From contig JAANDG010000007.1 in NCBI GenBank assembly GCA_036852015.1, positions 434,001 through 498,000 on the forward strand: a stretch of 64,000 nucleotides of DNA, read 5' to 3'. A program made the translations under genes and the position numbers. Positions 48,001 through 59,695 of the stretch are shown here, one piece after another. The first letter of the stretch is position 1; each line of letters starts with the position of its first letter. The notes under the pieces are model-generated. The model saw nothing but the letters and a program-made list of their open reading frames with translations. It made no database searches and was not told the DNA's origin. This stretch comes from Pelodera strongyloides (taxonomy: Eukaryota > Nematoda > Chromadorea > Rhabditida > Rhabditidae).

Positions 48001-51000
48001 GAAACCTTATGCTGCATCGCATTAATTGATGGTATTTTCAAGATGAATGTCGTGAAAAATTAAAACTTTAGCAATGTTTGACAAAACTCAAGATATCTAG
48101 TGGGAAGACCCCGAGAGAAGAGAGAAGTACCTACAACTACTCAATGCTATATTATTCAGCAGAAACCTCCCCCACTTCGTCCCATGTGCGCCTGATTGAG
48201 TGTATGTGTGAATAAAGTTGTCGTACTTATAACAAGAGAGAGAGAGAGAGAGAGGGAGAGAGGGAGAGAGAAGTAATAGTGTATATATATTTATAACAAA
48301 ACAGACGTAATGGTTCAATTTACAGAACCTACCGTTCCCGATCCAACCAGTGTGGTGCCCACATTGCACTGTAGTGTGGCCACTGTGCCAACGGGCTTGG
48401 CTAGCTGTGAAAACAAGAGGTTTACTTTCTGTCAGAAATGATCTAATACCTAATGATCTAACCATCTAGTATCCCGAGAAATCAATATCATAAGTTCACA
48501 CATGTATCTGGCAAAGCCTAGCGGATCTCCTTGCGCCATACTAAATGCCAAAGAACTTTATGTCAGGCGCCAGGTCAGGTAAACTTACATCTGTGCTCGC
48601 GGTATTGTAAGTGATGATTCCGTTGAAAACAAAAGGATTTGCACATTCCAATCCACCTCCAATGGTGTTATCGGTAATACCATTTCCACCGGGGAAAGTT
48701 GGCGATTGGCAATTGCCTGGAAGGGTAATTGGGTAATTGTACAAAATTCAGTGGTCGTAGTATGTCTACGGCTGAATCAATCTTGAAGTGACCGCAGAAA
48801 AACATCGCACATGCGCCGCACAAAGAAGGAGGAAATACTGTTTGATCAGGTGCGGCACAGATGCGTTGCATAAGCAAATAAGCGCCCCTTTCGCGCCACC
48901 CCTGCACGTGCCGCGCACCTCTCGCTTGTCTACCCTACTAAAACACAAAATATCAAGTTAATAATTATCAATTAATTATGCAAATCTATGCTAATTACCT
49001 AATGACTGGGGACTCCATTGTCCATTCGAGCAAATTGCGCTCATTGATCCGCTGACTGTCATTCCACTATTGCATAAGAGGGAGACTGTTGAACCCTCAG
49101 AATGCATACCAGAAATGTCTGAACAAAAGTAAATAAATTTTTGACAAACGCATCGCAGTAACGAACTTTTTAGCAAATTTGCATAAATTACGTAAAAAAT
49201 CCAGTAATAAAAATTTGTATTTTCGCTTTAACTTTTTCCAAATGAATTGTTGAAAGCTTATCTAGACAATAATGATCATTGCTGAAACATATGACTCCAA
49301 AAAAACAGCAGGCAGAAACGTATTCGTATATTGAATAGGCTTAATTATGCAAATTACCCTTAATAATTAGACATAGGCTTGCTAGGCTAAACCCTTAAGA
49401 GTAAGGTTTATTAGGGTTACCCCTAGGCACAACGTACCAGTGTTCGAGTAGGTAACCTGTCCATTCATCGGTGTACTGATACCACTGCAGGTTAATCCTG
49501 ACGAGCCCGAATTGATACCATTTCCGTTTGGCTGTAAAGTTGTTTGACTCGATTATGAAAATTTATGTAATTCGAAGAATCAAACCCTCATGTAGAAGAT
49601 TGACGTCTAATCTGGACTACATGGCAGGATTTTACCGAAAGCGCACTGCTTTCCTCTAAAGCAGAATTACAGCTGGTTTTTCGCTGCATTCCCCTGTAGT
49701 GTAGGCAAAAGACTGCCTGACCCTTTAAGGTGTGTCACACAGCCTTACAAAAAGGCTCCGGTACCCCTAACCTTTCCTCAACGGATAAATGTAGTTGACT
49801 ATTTATTATTTACAAATCATTCACGAATAACAGTTAGCAATTTTCAAAACTGAATCTGCTACGGTACAGTAAAGGTTCTTACCAGGCTGGTCGCTCCGAA
49901 CGACGATGGGTTGCACTGACCTCAAAATAATAAACCTTCATTAAATACAGTGCTGACCAGTGTGGCAATTTTTCTTGCCACCATATCTCTTTGCCAGTGA
50001 GGTTAGCTCCCTCTATGGAGATATTATTCATTGATTTCCAGAGCATCACCTTTCAGAACATAAACCGCGATTAGCTAACCACAGTTGAACGGATCTAACA
50101 TCTAAGTAAGATACAATAGTAACCGTTAATGAATCCTTGGCTTTTTCCAAGAAACTTTGCGTTTTCGAGTTTTTTCCGCCTATTTTCCCAGCATGCTCCG
50201 AGAATCGGAAACCCCGAGCTTCTTGGAGAATAATCGGAAAACACTCGGAAAAAGCTCGAAAACAAAGATCATAGAATGTGTACTGTACCCATTTGTGCGT
50301 TCCACTGTCCATTAAAACAAGTGGCTGTAGTGGTTCCGGCTGGTTGGTAACCAAAATTACACAACAAATTGGCGGTAGTGCCAGGCCCATACAGTACTTG
50401 CGCTGAGCCTGGAAAGATATATTCAGGTTTTAAAGCGGTATGACACGTGGTTATGAAAGGCATGCAGGACAGCGGAAATGTCTGTGCCGAAAGCGTACAG
50501 AATATGTTTCAAAAGCCACGTGCCATGTAGCTTTAAATACCCCGGGAATTCAACTAATTGAATTTCGCGCAATGTATTAAATTAAAATTTTTAAATATGT
50601 GAAGGTACTTGTAAGCGCAATAAATCTGACCTTGCAAGTAAGTAACGAATCCATTCGGCACTGTTAGTGGTTGACACTGCAGCTCGGTGTTGATCTAAAT
50701 TATTTTTAGTAAGGTTTTTCAAGCGAAAATTGCGTCTACAGTGAAGAAAGAAGAAACTGCATGAAAGAATAGTTATTAATTCATGCACAGAAAAAATATG
50801 TGAAAAAAAATCATGAACTAAGTAATAGGTTGATTAGTAAGGAAAATAAAAGAAGTTGCGCTACATGGAAATTCTTCCGAGAGGAAAAAACGCAGGGATA
50901 GTTTCAGGTAGGACCAGATAGCGAAAGTAGGAGTACTAAACATGAAGACCCTCAAAAAAAAAAAGATTGTATAGTGGAAAGGCTTGGGAAGTGGGTGGGC

Positions 51001-54000
51001 TCCCCGCGGTCGATAGGGCAGGCTTGGGAGACTCCCAAGGGTCCCCAGGTGTCCCCAGGCTCTGTCTCTTACCTGTCTTCTGGCTCTTTCCGTATTCGAC
51101 TCTTCTGCGTCCTAAAACGATTATCTGCCCTACCATTATTCACCGACTGATTATTAATTATTGAAATAAATTAAGGGTACTGTACATTGAGGTTCGAACA
51201 TACCGTAGTAGGATTGGAAATATTGCACTTCAGCGGTGCTACTGTATCCATGGCTGATGACTAATAGGAAGACTTCAATACATACTGTAGTTTAGAAACT
51301 ATACAGTAAGCTTGTTGGCCTACAGTACGGTAATGTAAACAATTAGTCTCTGCAAGTAGCCTCACTGACCCTGGTACTTTCACAAGTTCCAAGCTGTGCT
51401 CCCCATTGGCCGTTTTCGCAGATCGTCCTTGAAGTTCCTAAAGATTAAAGTTGATAATTAAGGCAATTAGAACATAAAATGAAACTGCAACAAGAAGAAA
51501 CAAATGTTGAGACACGGATATTATATACAATAACTTGTTCTTTGTTAAGTAAGCTTGTGTATTACCTCTGACTGCATATCCCTCATTGCATAGCACCTCT
51601 GCAGTCGCTCGCTCTGCGTAGGGATTCTCAGAACCTGAGCCGGGCTCGTATCGGATCTAAAGACTTGCAATTAAATAAAGTTTCCTTTATTCGGCACTGT
51701 CTTAAAGCGAAATACCGGCCGGTTTTTGAAAGGCACCGTGGACAGTTGAATTCTTACGTATTTATGCAAAGTTGCCCGAACTTAGCTCGATTTTTTAGTC
51801 TAATGTATGTTCATTTGCACAGGTTGCATACAAATGCTGGTGTGCTCTTTGTGTTTCAAAAATTGGCCGATATTTCGCTTTAAAGCTATACTATGGTTTT
51901 CACCAGGTGCAATTCTTATCCCTGCGGATGAAATCAGCCGAGTGGGATTGAACCCGGGACCTTAGTGTGAGCAACGGAGCTAGCCACTACACCGTCGACT
52001 GGTCATTATTCTATAATATTTTCACGATATATTTAACTAACCGCTCCATTTATGACCGGTAGAAATGGTTTACAGACGACTTCCGAGCTTGGAATACATC
52101 TTGTTGTGTTATTCTGTGTCCATGAGCCTAGAAAGGTACCGGATTAAACCATTTGGACACGTAACGAGTCAAATGTTTCGCCGCAACTCTAAAACAGTTC
52201 TAACGCCAAATAAAATGTTAAAGTACAACTTACACAAGTGTTAGAATTACCAACGCGCTATTGACAGCTAAAGCTTCAAGTAATTATAAACTCCTCACCA
52301 TTAACACACATTTCTGTCATGTCACCAGCGGGCACAAATCCCATGCTGCAAATCACCGTCAACGATGTACCATTTGGGTAGCAGCCTGCGAAAACGGATA
52401 ATTAACGGGGCAATTATTGCCTATCGATTGGCAGCTATACTAATTTCATGTCGCTCCGCCTCCAAATACAGCAATTATCCTAATTTTGCCTATAAGTAGC
52501 TCCGCCACAGCACCACAGCCAGCAACGTCAATAATAACACACACATTATGCCGATGAAAAGCAATCAATAACTAACCGGCTACTGCAGGTTTCGAGCAAA
52601 CTTGTTGGGAGTTTTCAACTTTTTGCGCTTGCGTGCATGATGTCGAGTCGCTACAAGTTACCGCCTCTTCAACACTAGCTAGAGGGCCAGCTAAATTTAG
52701 GCAATTAATTAGTTTGTTTGTATGAAAACCTTATCTGGCTGGCTGTTGAGTCCCCGAGTATTCACATATTAATGTCATAGATATCTTCTTACGATTCTTA
52801 CGTATTAGACATTATTTGATGGCACTTGACACTTGACACCGTGAGACACCAACCAATGAACACCATTGGACACCACTGAACATCATATGCCACCACTTAA
52901 GTGACCACCCAACACCATTTGACACCATTCGACACACCAACCTGTTTGATTGACACATTTTCCAAGTCCAGTTTCTGGATGCCATCCATCCTTTGTGCAA
53001 ACAACGGCACTTTGACCAGAAGCTGCGAAACCATTCTCACATACCACAGTGGCTGTGGTACCGACAGGGTACGCACCAGAACCCACAGACGAGTAAGTTA
53101 CCTGTAAGTGGACCACAGTGGCAAAATCTCCGCCGACAACTTACGAGGTACCCTAACTCTAATTGAACCTTACTTTCCATCCTTACTTTGCTACTTTTTC
53201 TATTTCTTTATGGTTGACATATGGTGGATTACTACAAAAATTTGGTAAATGTATAACTTCACTGGTTCACGTCGCCCCTAGCCCGAACACATCGACCAAT
53301 TTGTCATCCGGAACTCATCGTCAAAGGTTGAAGGTGTATTGTACTACGCCTCACCCTTTCAACAAGGATGCGCCCTTGAAGAATAAAACATTTGTTTATT
53401 TATTTGTTTAGTTCAAATGTTCAACATACCCTTCCATTATCGATCGGTTCTATCTTGACACAGTGTTCCTGATTATCGATTGTATGTACGACACTTCCCT
53501 CGTCCGCCCACGCAAAACACTTGAAGGTGGTGTCACGGACGAAACCAGGAAAGGATGCGGCAGGGTCCAGGGAATAGGCATAGTCTGAGGAGTTACTTTT
53601 AGATAAATAAATATTTTAACCCTCAAGAGCTCGCTCCTTTATTCAAGGGTAGTTTATGCAAGGTTTCAAGGCTTATGACTTGTCCAGGAGGGAGTGTCAA
53701 TATTTCCAATGCTGGGTTATGGTTTTAAAGTGATCGAAATGGGCATTCATATTGCGTCACAAGTACATTAAATTTATGGAAAGACATAGTAACGTAATTT
53801 GAATGAGCTCACAGGTCGCCTTCTTCGTATGGTTTACATATTTGAATACAGGCACGTCGGCCCCACATGCGCCTTGTGTACGTCCGCAGAAGAAATAATC
53901 ATTCAGATCCTGGAAACCATCCGGTGCAACACCGAGAGTGTTTTCTTGGTGGCTGACCACTTCTGAAAAAAAGTTTGAAGCGGTATAACATCCGGTTTCG

Positions 54001-55087
54001 TATTCTGTATTACTGTATCATGCTTTCCCATGTATTGTATTCGAATGAAACTTGTCAGAATAAAAAAAGTCTCCAATTCGGCCCCAGCACAAATCCATAG
54101 GAATGTAACTGTCCAGCACATGATTCAAAAACAGGCTGTTATACCCCTTGAAAAAAAATTACGTTCAGAAATACGTTCAATTTATTACTGACAAATCGTC
54201 AGGCCTGGTTCTGCAGGCAAAGCTTACTTCCTAAGTCTAAGTGAAAACGAGAAGAATTAAATTAAACCCCAAACTAACCATCAGCTTCGCGCTGATTCGT
54301 CGCTAGGCGAAGCGAGCACAAATCGTCGCATTCGCCGCGATTTCGCGCGAGGAGAACGACGAAATTGTCGCGATCATGAGGGCTGCAATGGTAAAAATCG
54401 TATCAAACTTGAAGCGGAATACCGGCTGGTATTAGAAACGCATCGAGTACCCAGCATTTCATGGCCGCGAGAGGGTGTATAAAAAAATAAGAATTCAGTT
54501 GACGAATTTGTGAGAGCTGTGTGAAGCTAATATAAATGAGGTGCTGCCTGAGGCTGAGGTGTCAACTTGTTACACCACAGAAAATTGGCCGCACACCAAC
54601 AGCGCAATACTGGCGCACAAGTAGTCCATTAGTGTTCTATCGCCATTCCCTGACCTAGGCAACAATAAATATGACGTTAACTGCGCTGAATCCTATAAAA
54701 TTTTCCAATACCTTCTGATGTATCCATGGTCGCTGAGATCCTCGTCAGAAATACGATACAAGGGCAATCCAGTTGAATTCTTGAACCATACCGAAACAGC
54801 GGCTAAAGCAGAAGTAAAGGACGGTGCCATAAAAAGATAACACTGATTGGTTGGGGATGGAGTCGAACAATAAGACAAGCTCCTCAACAAAAGAAAATAA
54901 CTGTTTTTCTGGTTACTGTAATTTCATGGGCCTGGGGCTGTATCCACAGAGAGGTTTTCTATAGCTACAGTACTCCTGATATCGACTCACCCAAATCCTT
55001 AGGCTCCTTTGATGCAGGGCATAATTGACTGCTGACAATATACGGTAATATAATAAGTTGAAGATACCACAACAAGTAGATCATCAT
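44651..55087 (-). CDS. Large secreted CCP/sushi-like protein, shared 5' exons
   Basis: Exons: 54991-55087 (ATG, signal peptide MMIYLLWYLQLIILP...), 54712 to ~54895, 53813-53952, 53430-53584, 52942-53101, 52577-52678, 52299-52385, 52042-52127, 51566-51656, 51370-51437, 51204-51260, 51073-51111, 50631-50694, 50289-50408, 49883-49920, 49438-49531, 48999-49118, 48589-48716, 48333-48404, 47769-47834, 47005-47146, 46769-46891, 46446-46532, 46041-46163, 45232-45318, 44651-44785. From 53584 down all phases agree and the chain ends phase 1, joining any of three terminal exons. It encodes about nine or ten CCP-like modules (GxVTYS..., GTxxxLxC, C-x-NGQW-x-P-x-LG-x-C). Such modules bind proteins or glycans outside the cell. 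Modules are split by an intron near GPF-P-T|GT. The junctions of exons 1-3 are doubtful: exon 1 ends in phase 1 but exon 2 needs phase 2. A possible furin site RARR lies in exon 51073-51111. Confidence 0.78.
45024..45140. repeat. AT microsatellite
   Basis: (TA)n of over 30 units at 45028-45092, with interrupted TATATA around it, in an intron of the CCP gene. Confidence 0.95.
46239..46421. mobile_element. TTAA-bounded MITE, GCGAAATACCGGC family, copy 3
   Basis: Ends TTAAAGAGAAATACCGGCCG and CCGGCAGGTATTTCGCTTTAA, in a CCP-gene intron. Confidence 0.85.
46913..46980 (+). tRNA. tRNA-like sequence, degenerate (possible SINE head)
   Basis: ATGGCCTAGCAGCCAAGG resembles an A box and GGGTTCGAATCCTCCC a perfect B box, spaced as in a tRNA. 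There is no convincing acceptor stem. It is in an intron of the CCP gene, antisense to it. Confidence 0.4.
48238..48272. repeat. GA microsatellite
   Basis: GAGAGA/GGGAGA run inside a CCP-gene intron. Confidence 0.9.
50430..50538. mobile_element. Short diverged MITE, AAAGCGGTATGACACGTGG
   Basis: Left end TTTAAAGCGGTATGACACGT and right end ACGTGCCATGTAGCTTTAAA are inverted repeats of a ~108-bp element in an intron. The same right-end word (ACGTGCCATATCGCTTTAA) occurs in the CCCH intron at about 7717 and 12438. Confidence 0.6.
51702..51883. mobile_element. TTAA-bounded MITE, GCGAAATACCGGC family, copy 4
   Basis: Ends TTAAAGCGAAATACCGGCCG and GGCCGATATTTCGCTTTAA, in a CCP-gene intron. Confidence 0.85.
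51928..52005 (-). tRNA. tRNA-Val-like sequence, degenerate (possible SINE head)
   Basis: The minus strand reads GGTGTAGTGGCTAGC (A-box type), TTGCTCACACTAAGG (anticodon arm with CAC) and GGTCCCGGGTTCAATCCC (T arm). The acceptor stem does not close. It lies in an intron next to MITE copy 4. Confidence 0.45.
53277..53402 (+). mobile_element. 3' tail of an unidentified mobile element (copy 1)
   Basis: It shares CCCTAGCCCGAA, ATCGACCAATTTGTCATC and GAACTC, then a tail with AATAAA, with 56540-56692 and 22975-23095. Read as protein, the conserved part gives IDQFVIRN followed by polar residues. Confidence 0.55.
53590..53695 (-). mobile_element. 3' tail of an unidentified mobile element (copy 3)
   Basis: The minus strand reads GGACAAGTCATAAGCCTTG, CCCTTGAATAAAGGAGCGAG and CTCTTGAGG, close to copy 2. 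It abuts the CCP exon at 53430-53584. Confidence 0.55.
53974..54146. mobile_element. Diverged MITE, TATAACAxCCGG family
   Basis: Ends AGCGGTATAACATCCGGTTT and AAACAGGCTGTTATACCCCTT are inverted repeats; TTCCCATGTATTG and CCATAGGAATG lie inside. Confidence 0.6.
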
Positions 55088-55165
55088 AACATTAGAAAAT
55101 AAAATGTAATAAACACCTGAAACCATCTATAATGACTTATTGATGTAGATAAGTAATAGAAGAGC

Positions 55166-55169
<4 letters not shown>

Positions 55170-55209
<40 letters not shown>
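55170..55209. repeat. GA microsatellite
   Basis: About 19 GA units upstream of the CCP-gene start. Confidence 0.95.
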
Positions 55210-55212
<3 letters not shown>

Positions 55213-55548
55213 ATGAAAGAGTCTACCAATTATGCATGTATATTATTGTTCCATAGAAACATATAAAGGTTTATTGATAAAAACGACAGGTACAAAATAA
55301 CAAGGTAAGCGAGAAAATAAAACCCAGGTCCCACAGAGTAAAGGGATCAAGTCCTTTACTACTTACGGGGAACATAAGTACTTACAGGGAACATAAGTCT
55401 TACGGGGCGCACAAGTAAAATCAGAAAATATGTATATACTCTCGCTCCCTGGCTCTTTATTTTGACGAGCTAGATGAGTTTCACAAATCGCCAATTTTCC
55501 GCGTTTTTCCCCAATCCAACGCTGTAATCTAATTCACGATACTTTCAT

Positions 55549-55732
55549 GCGCTGTTCGAAACATTGTACTTTCTGGAAAGGTGTTATTTTGGACAACTGT
55601 ATACCTGTTCACATGCAACTTATTGTTAGACTAAAAAAAACGCACAGTATTCCGCTGTTATTAGCATACACTACAGGCGAACACACCGGCCATTGTACGT
55701 TTCAAAAACCGGAGGTTATACTGCCCTAACAC
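55549..55732. mobile_element. Diverged MITE remnant, AAAACCGGAGGTTATACTGCC end
   Basis: The right end ACGTTTCAAAAACCGGAGG then TTATACTGCC matches the TATAACAxCCGG family; the left end GTTCGAAACATTGTAC is worn. Inside is ACTGTATACCTGTTCACATG. Confidence 0.5.
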
Positions 55733-56245
55733 CTTTCTAATGACAAGAAGCAATTGGAGACGCTGGAAAAAAAACAGAAAACAAGCGTACTCGGTTTGAA
55801 ACAGAGAACTTTTCTTCGGTAAGCAAAGAATTCCTCCAACTTACAATATTTACATTCACAAATAAAACTATCAAAATGTGTACTCGCTCTAATAAAACTC
55901 TGTGTATCGAAGAACAAACGACCTTATTTAACAGTAACAGAAAAAAATGTAAACGCGGATTACCGTAATCGCAATAATAAAAAAAAGGAAAGTAGTTTCA
56001 TATACGGTATACAGTACAACTAATGAAGGACCGGTTTGTGAGTGGAGGTTAAAAGTAAAATAAACATATCAATAAGCTGACTTTTATTTGGGTACTAAAA
56101 CATTTTCTTTGAATAAAATAGAAGTAGTGAAAGTATCCGAACTCCTGAAAACATCATTGCTTGTCAATTACAAGCTATGTACGGTAACTTTCAGCAAAAC
56201 AAGCTATGTACGGTAACTTTCAACGGATGGAGAGCGGGTCAACGC

Positions 56246-56267
56246 GAGAGAGAGAGAGAGAGAGAGA
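56246..56267. repeat. GA microsatellite
   Basis: GAGAGA run of about 11 units. Confidence 0.9.
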
Positions 56268-56539
56268 GTGACTAGCATACAAAAAAAAACATCCACATGA
56301 ATTTCCCTTTAAACTATTCTGAAATGGCTTATCTTACTTATCTCATACTACCGCCGCGATGTTGTACATGGAAACTAATTTTACTTAGCTTTCATTTTTT
56401 TTTGTATTTTACTAGTTTCTATTTTTATTATCACTGATAAGGTAAAACGGGGAGGTGGTTGCCGAAGGCCGGCGCGCATTCTGATTTTATATCTCCCAAT
56501 TAACTTATAATATATATCTTAATTGTTTATCCCTCCTAG

Positions 56540-56692
56540 CCCTAGCCCCGAAGAAATCGAGCAATTTGTCATCAGGAACCCGGTGCCTAACGCGGAACAT
56601 GTCATAAACAAACTTTTAAACAGTATTGTATCACGTTTGGTTTGAATAATGACGCACGCTCTTGAAGATCAAGAAGAATAAAACGTTCAATT
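56540..56692 (+). mobile_element. 3' tail of an unidentified mobile element (copy 4)
   Basis: CCCTAGCCCCGAAGAAATCG, CAATTTGTCATCAGGAACCC, GTGCCTAACGCGG, then CACGCTCTTGAAGATC and AATAAA. The readable frame PEEIEQFVIRNPVPNAEHVI ends at a stop after SRLV. Confidence 0.55.
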
Positions 56693-57653
56693 TTCTGACG
56701 AATGTCAATAAATTTTGCCGCCAAGCTGGGGCTTCGAGTTCGGTCCCGTTCTACACACTTTCATGAAATTATAATTATTCTTGAACTGGAAGAATTGTAA
56801 TTATTTCTCGCCTCAACTTATATGTCTTGCGGGCAGCGTATTCTAATAAGTTCGGTGTGTTCTATGATGGAAAGTGATGAGACACTACATTACATGATAT
56901 TATTCAGAATCGCAAGGGATCACTATGCTAAAACTATGGTACCGTGTAGCTGCATGCTACAGTAGCTAGCGCTCCTATTTTCAACGCAAATACATTTTTA
57001 CTCCTTAGCTAACAAGTGTTAATTATTTAAAATGTAAATTTTGAAATAAAAAAATATGAAAAAAAAAGAATTTAAGCGAACGTGTCATCGGATAGGGCAC
57101 TAGCCGTAAGGATGACCTAAATTCCATGGAAAAGCAAATAAAAACCAGGCTGGGATAGAGGTAGCATACAAACATAAACACATGCATACACACTACATAG
57201 ATTACAGGAAAATCCGCCCGAGGGGAAACTCTGGAACTTTGAAAATTATAATAGATGAAAAACTCGGATCGCATTGTGGGCTGACTACAGTATACTTACA
57301 ACAACAACAAAAACATCATTCGATACTCGGCAAAAAACTTTAAAGCGACAGTACGGTAGTTTAGGTTAGAGCTACAGTCCCAGTAAAACAAAATAATAAA
57401 TTCCTCAATTACCTTGTCTGGTAAAGTGTCTGAAATTTCATGAAAGCAAAATAAATAAACTTGTTATTCATTTAGTGTCTTGGCAACCATTGTAACTAAA
57501 TAATAAAATACTAATAAATACGCTATAAAATGGGACTTCAAATCGACAACAATGAAATAGTTCAAGGACCATAACATAACTTCGTAATAACGTAGATATA
57601 TTCGCGCACTTAAACTTAGGTAGTACAAAAGCAAGTACCAATACTACAGGAAA

Positions 57654-57850
57654 ACCGTCGTTGACCCGTCACAAAATGGTTTTCACCGGAAAAACTATTT
57701 GGTGACTGGCTAGTGACCATTCGGTGACAATTTGGCGACCAGTTGATGACGGTTTCGAAGAAACTTGGTCACCACATAGTCATGAACTGGTCACCAGATG
57801 GGCTGGCCCAAGAGAAAAAAAAACAAGTGAACCGTCATCAACTGGGTTCA
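57654..57850. repeat. Inverted element built of GGTGAC/GTCACC words
   Basis: AAAACCGTCGTTGACCCGTC on the left is roughly inverted to AGTGAACCGTCATCAACTGG on the right. Between them GTGACTGG, GGTGACAA, GGTCACCA and similar words repeat. Related pieces occur at about 45175-45205 and 1034-1075. Confidence 0.5.
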
Positions 57851-59519
57851 CCCATTTCCTATGCTATGAATGAGCAAATGTACTTTGTTAATAATGTTTA
57901 TAATGGTCTAGAACTGCACTTTAGCTTCTATAACTACAACAAGTTCAACTCAATTAGGCTCAAAAACAAAAACAGCACTCAATAACACGTAACGCCACTT
58001 ACAAACAAACTGTTTCATAATGTAAACGAGCGCATCCGCATGAGTAAGTTTTAGATGACAAGTTTAAAAACAACAAGAATAAATTATAAACCGAGATGAC
58101 TCACATCAAGCAGTGCATAGGTTCTGTAAAAATATGCAATAAGGCGTAGGTGTTACTTGATGTTCACTCAATATACAGTAATAGTATACCTTAACATATA
58201 CAACACCTGCCACTCACCTAAACGTTTCGTATACTTACCGTACAGAAGAGTACTGTACGACGAAAGTCGGTGTAAATTATATAAACTATAATAGCACAGC
58301 TACGCTGAGTCTACATGGATATACAATTCCCCATTTAAAGTGAAACCAGGTTTTTGAACAAAGTATACGGTAAATCCCCAGAGTTCCGTAAAAAAAGTGA
58401 AATCCCAAAAATGAGTCTCAAAGTATCGTTATGTGGATTCTAGTCACCTCCTCAGTCATCCATGTACTATCTGACTAGAACTAGATCCCCGCAGACCTGT
58501 AAAGGACCGATTTTACATGCGGGAAAACAGGCGCTAGGGAGGACTGGGCCAGATAATCCCCGGATAATTTGGGTAGAGGGAGAGAGAGAGGATGGGAACA
58601 GAGAGGGAGAGAGGGAGGAGGAGGGGTGAGCGAGGTAGAGATATGAATACCCAGTACATTTTCATAAAAACACATGTTTACCAAAGCGCCGATAGTCCAG
58701 TTCATCAAAATGATCAAAAAGGTTAGCACAAGTACAGTGATAGACCAATACAAACCAATTAAAAAATGTTTTCTGGAATTTCAGAGAGACGTTCCATTTC
58801 ACGCATTGTAATTCGATAGATATTAGTAGCAGTACTTTGAACTACCTGGACCGAAAACTCGTGGTTGTGCCGCGCATGTTATAAGACGAAAAGCGTGCGC
58901 GAAAAAAACGTGGAGCATTCTCCGCCGCAATGGCTGGCTCACCTCCTGCTCCCGCGCACCCTAGTTGCGAAACTCTGCGCGCCTTTTTTGCGCTGCTAGA
59001 GCGCAAAGAGAACATACTGCCCCCGAGAACTAACTACAATCATAACCATAACCAGAGCCTCTGCCCCATCTACAATAGCGCTTTGCATCTCACCAACAAC
59101 AAAAACAACTAATCCAACAAACCGGTTTACAAGTTTTATTAAACAGGAAAAAGCATATCACAAATACGGAATAGAATCGACAAAAGATATCCCAAACATT
59201 CTAGCGCTAGGAAACTTGGCGGGATATTTATAACTCGCACTTACCAAATTATTCAGTCTATACAAATACCCCGCCAACAACCTACCGCAGCGCGCAAACA
59301 TACACTAATAATTAACCGACTAGTAATTAGAGACTACAAAAAAGAAGAGGCTACAAAAAAAGAAACTATAAACTACGGTGAATCTGCTAAATGTCCACAA
59401 GTAGTTACTTATCACAAAGAAAGGATAGCTTGCCATAAAAAACTTTAAAACGGATAAAACCAAAACTACAAAAAGCAACGAAAATTACTTCACACATTAA
59501 AAATCAAAGCTCAAATCCT

Positions 59520-59695
59520 CTTAAGCGGTACAACAGCCAGTTTTGAAACATATATTGAACGCTGTGTTCCCATGTTGTGTGCAAATAACTACGCCACACT
59601 GCAATTTTTAGTCAAATTATATTCACTTGCTTACGACACATAGGACTGCCGTTACCCAAAAAGCGTTCAAAAACCGGGAGTTATATCGCTTTAAA
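59520..59695. mobile_element. Diverged MITE, AAGCGGTACAACAGCCAG
   Basis: Ends TTAAGCGGTACAACAGCCAG and AACCGGGAGTTATATCGCTTTAA are inverted repeats; CTGTGTTCCCATGTTGTGTG is inside. It joins the TATAACAxCCGG family. Confidence 0.65.

Noticed and set aside
58481..58753. 90-residue minus-strand frame with a hydrophobic start
   Set aside because: The hydrophobic segment is followed by a Pro/Leu/Ser-rich stretch read from a GA repeat; no partner exons were found.
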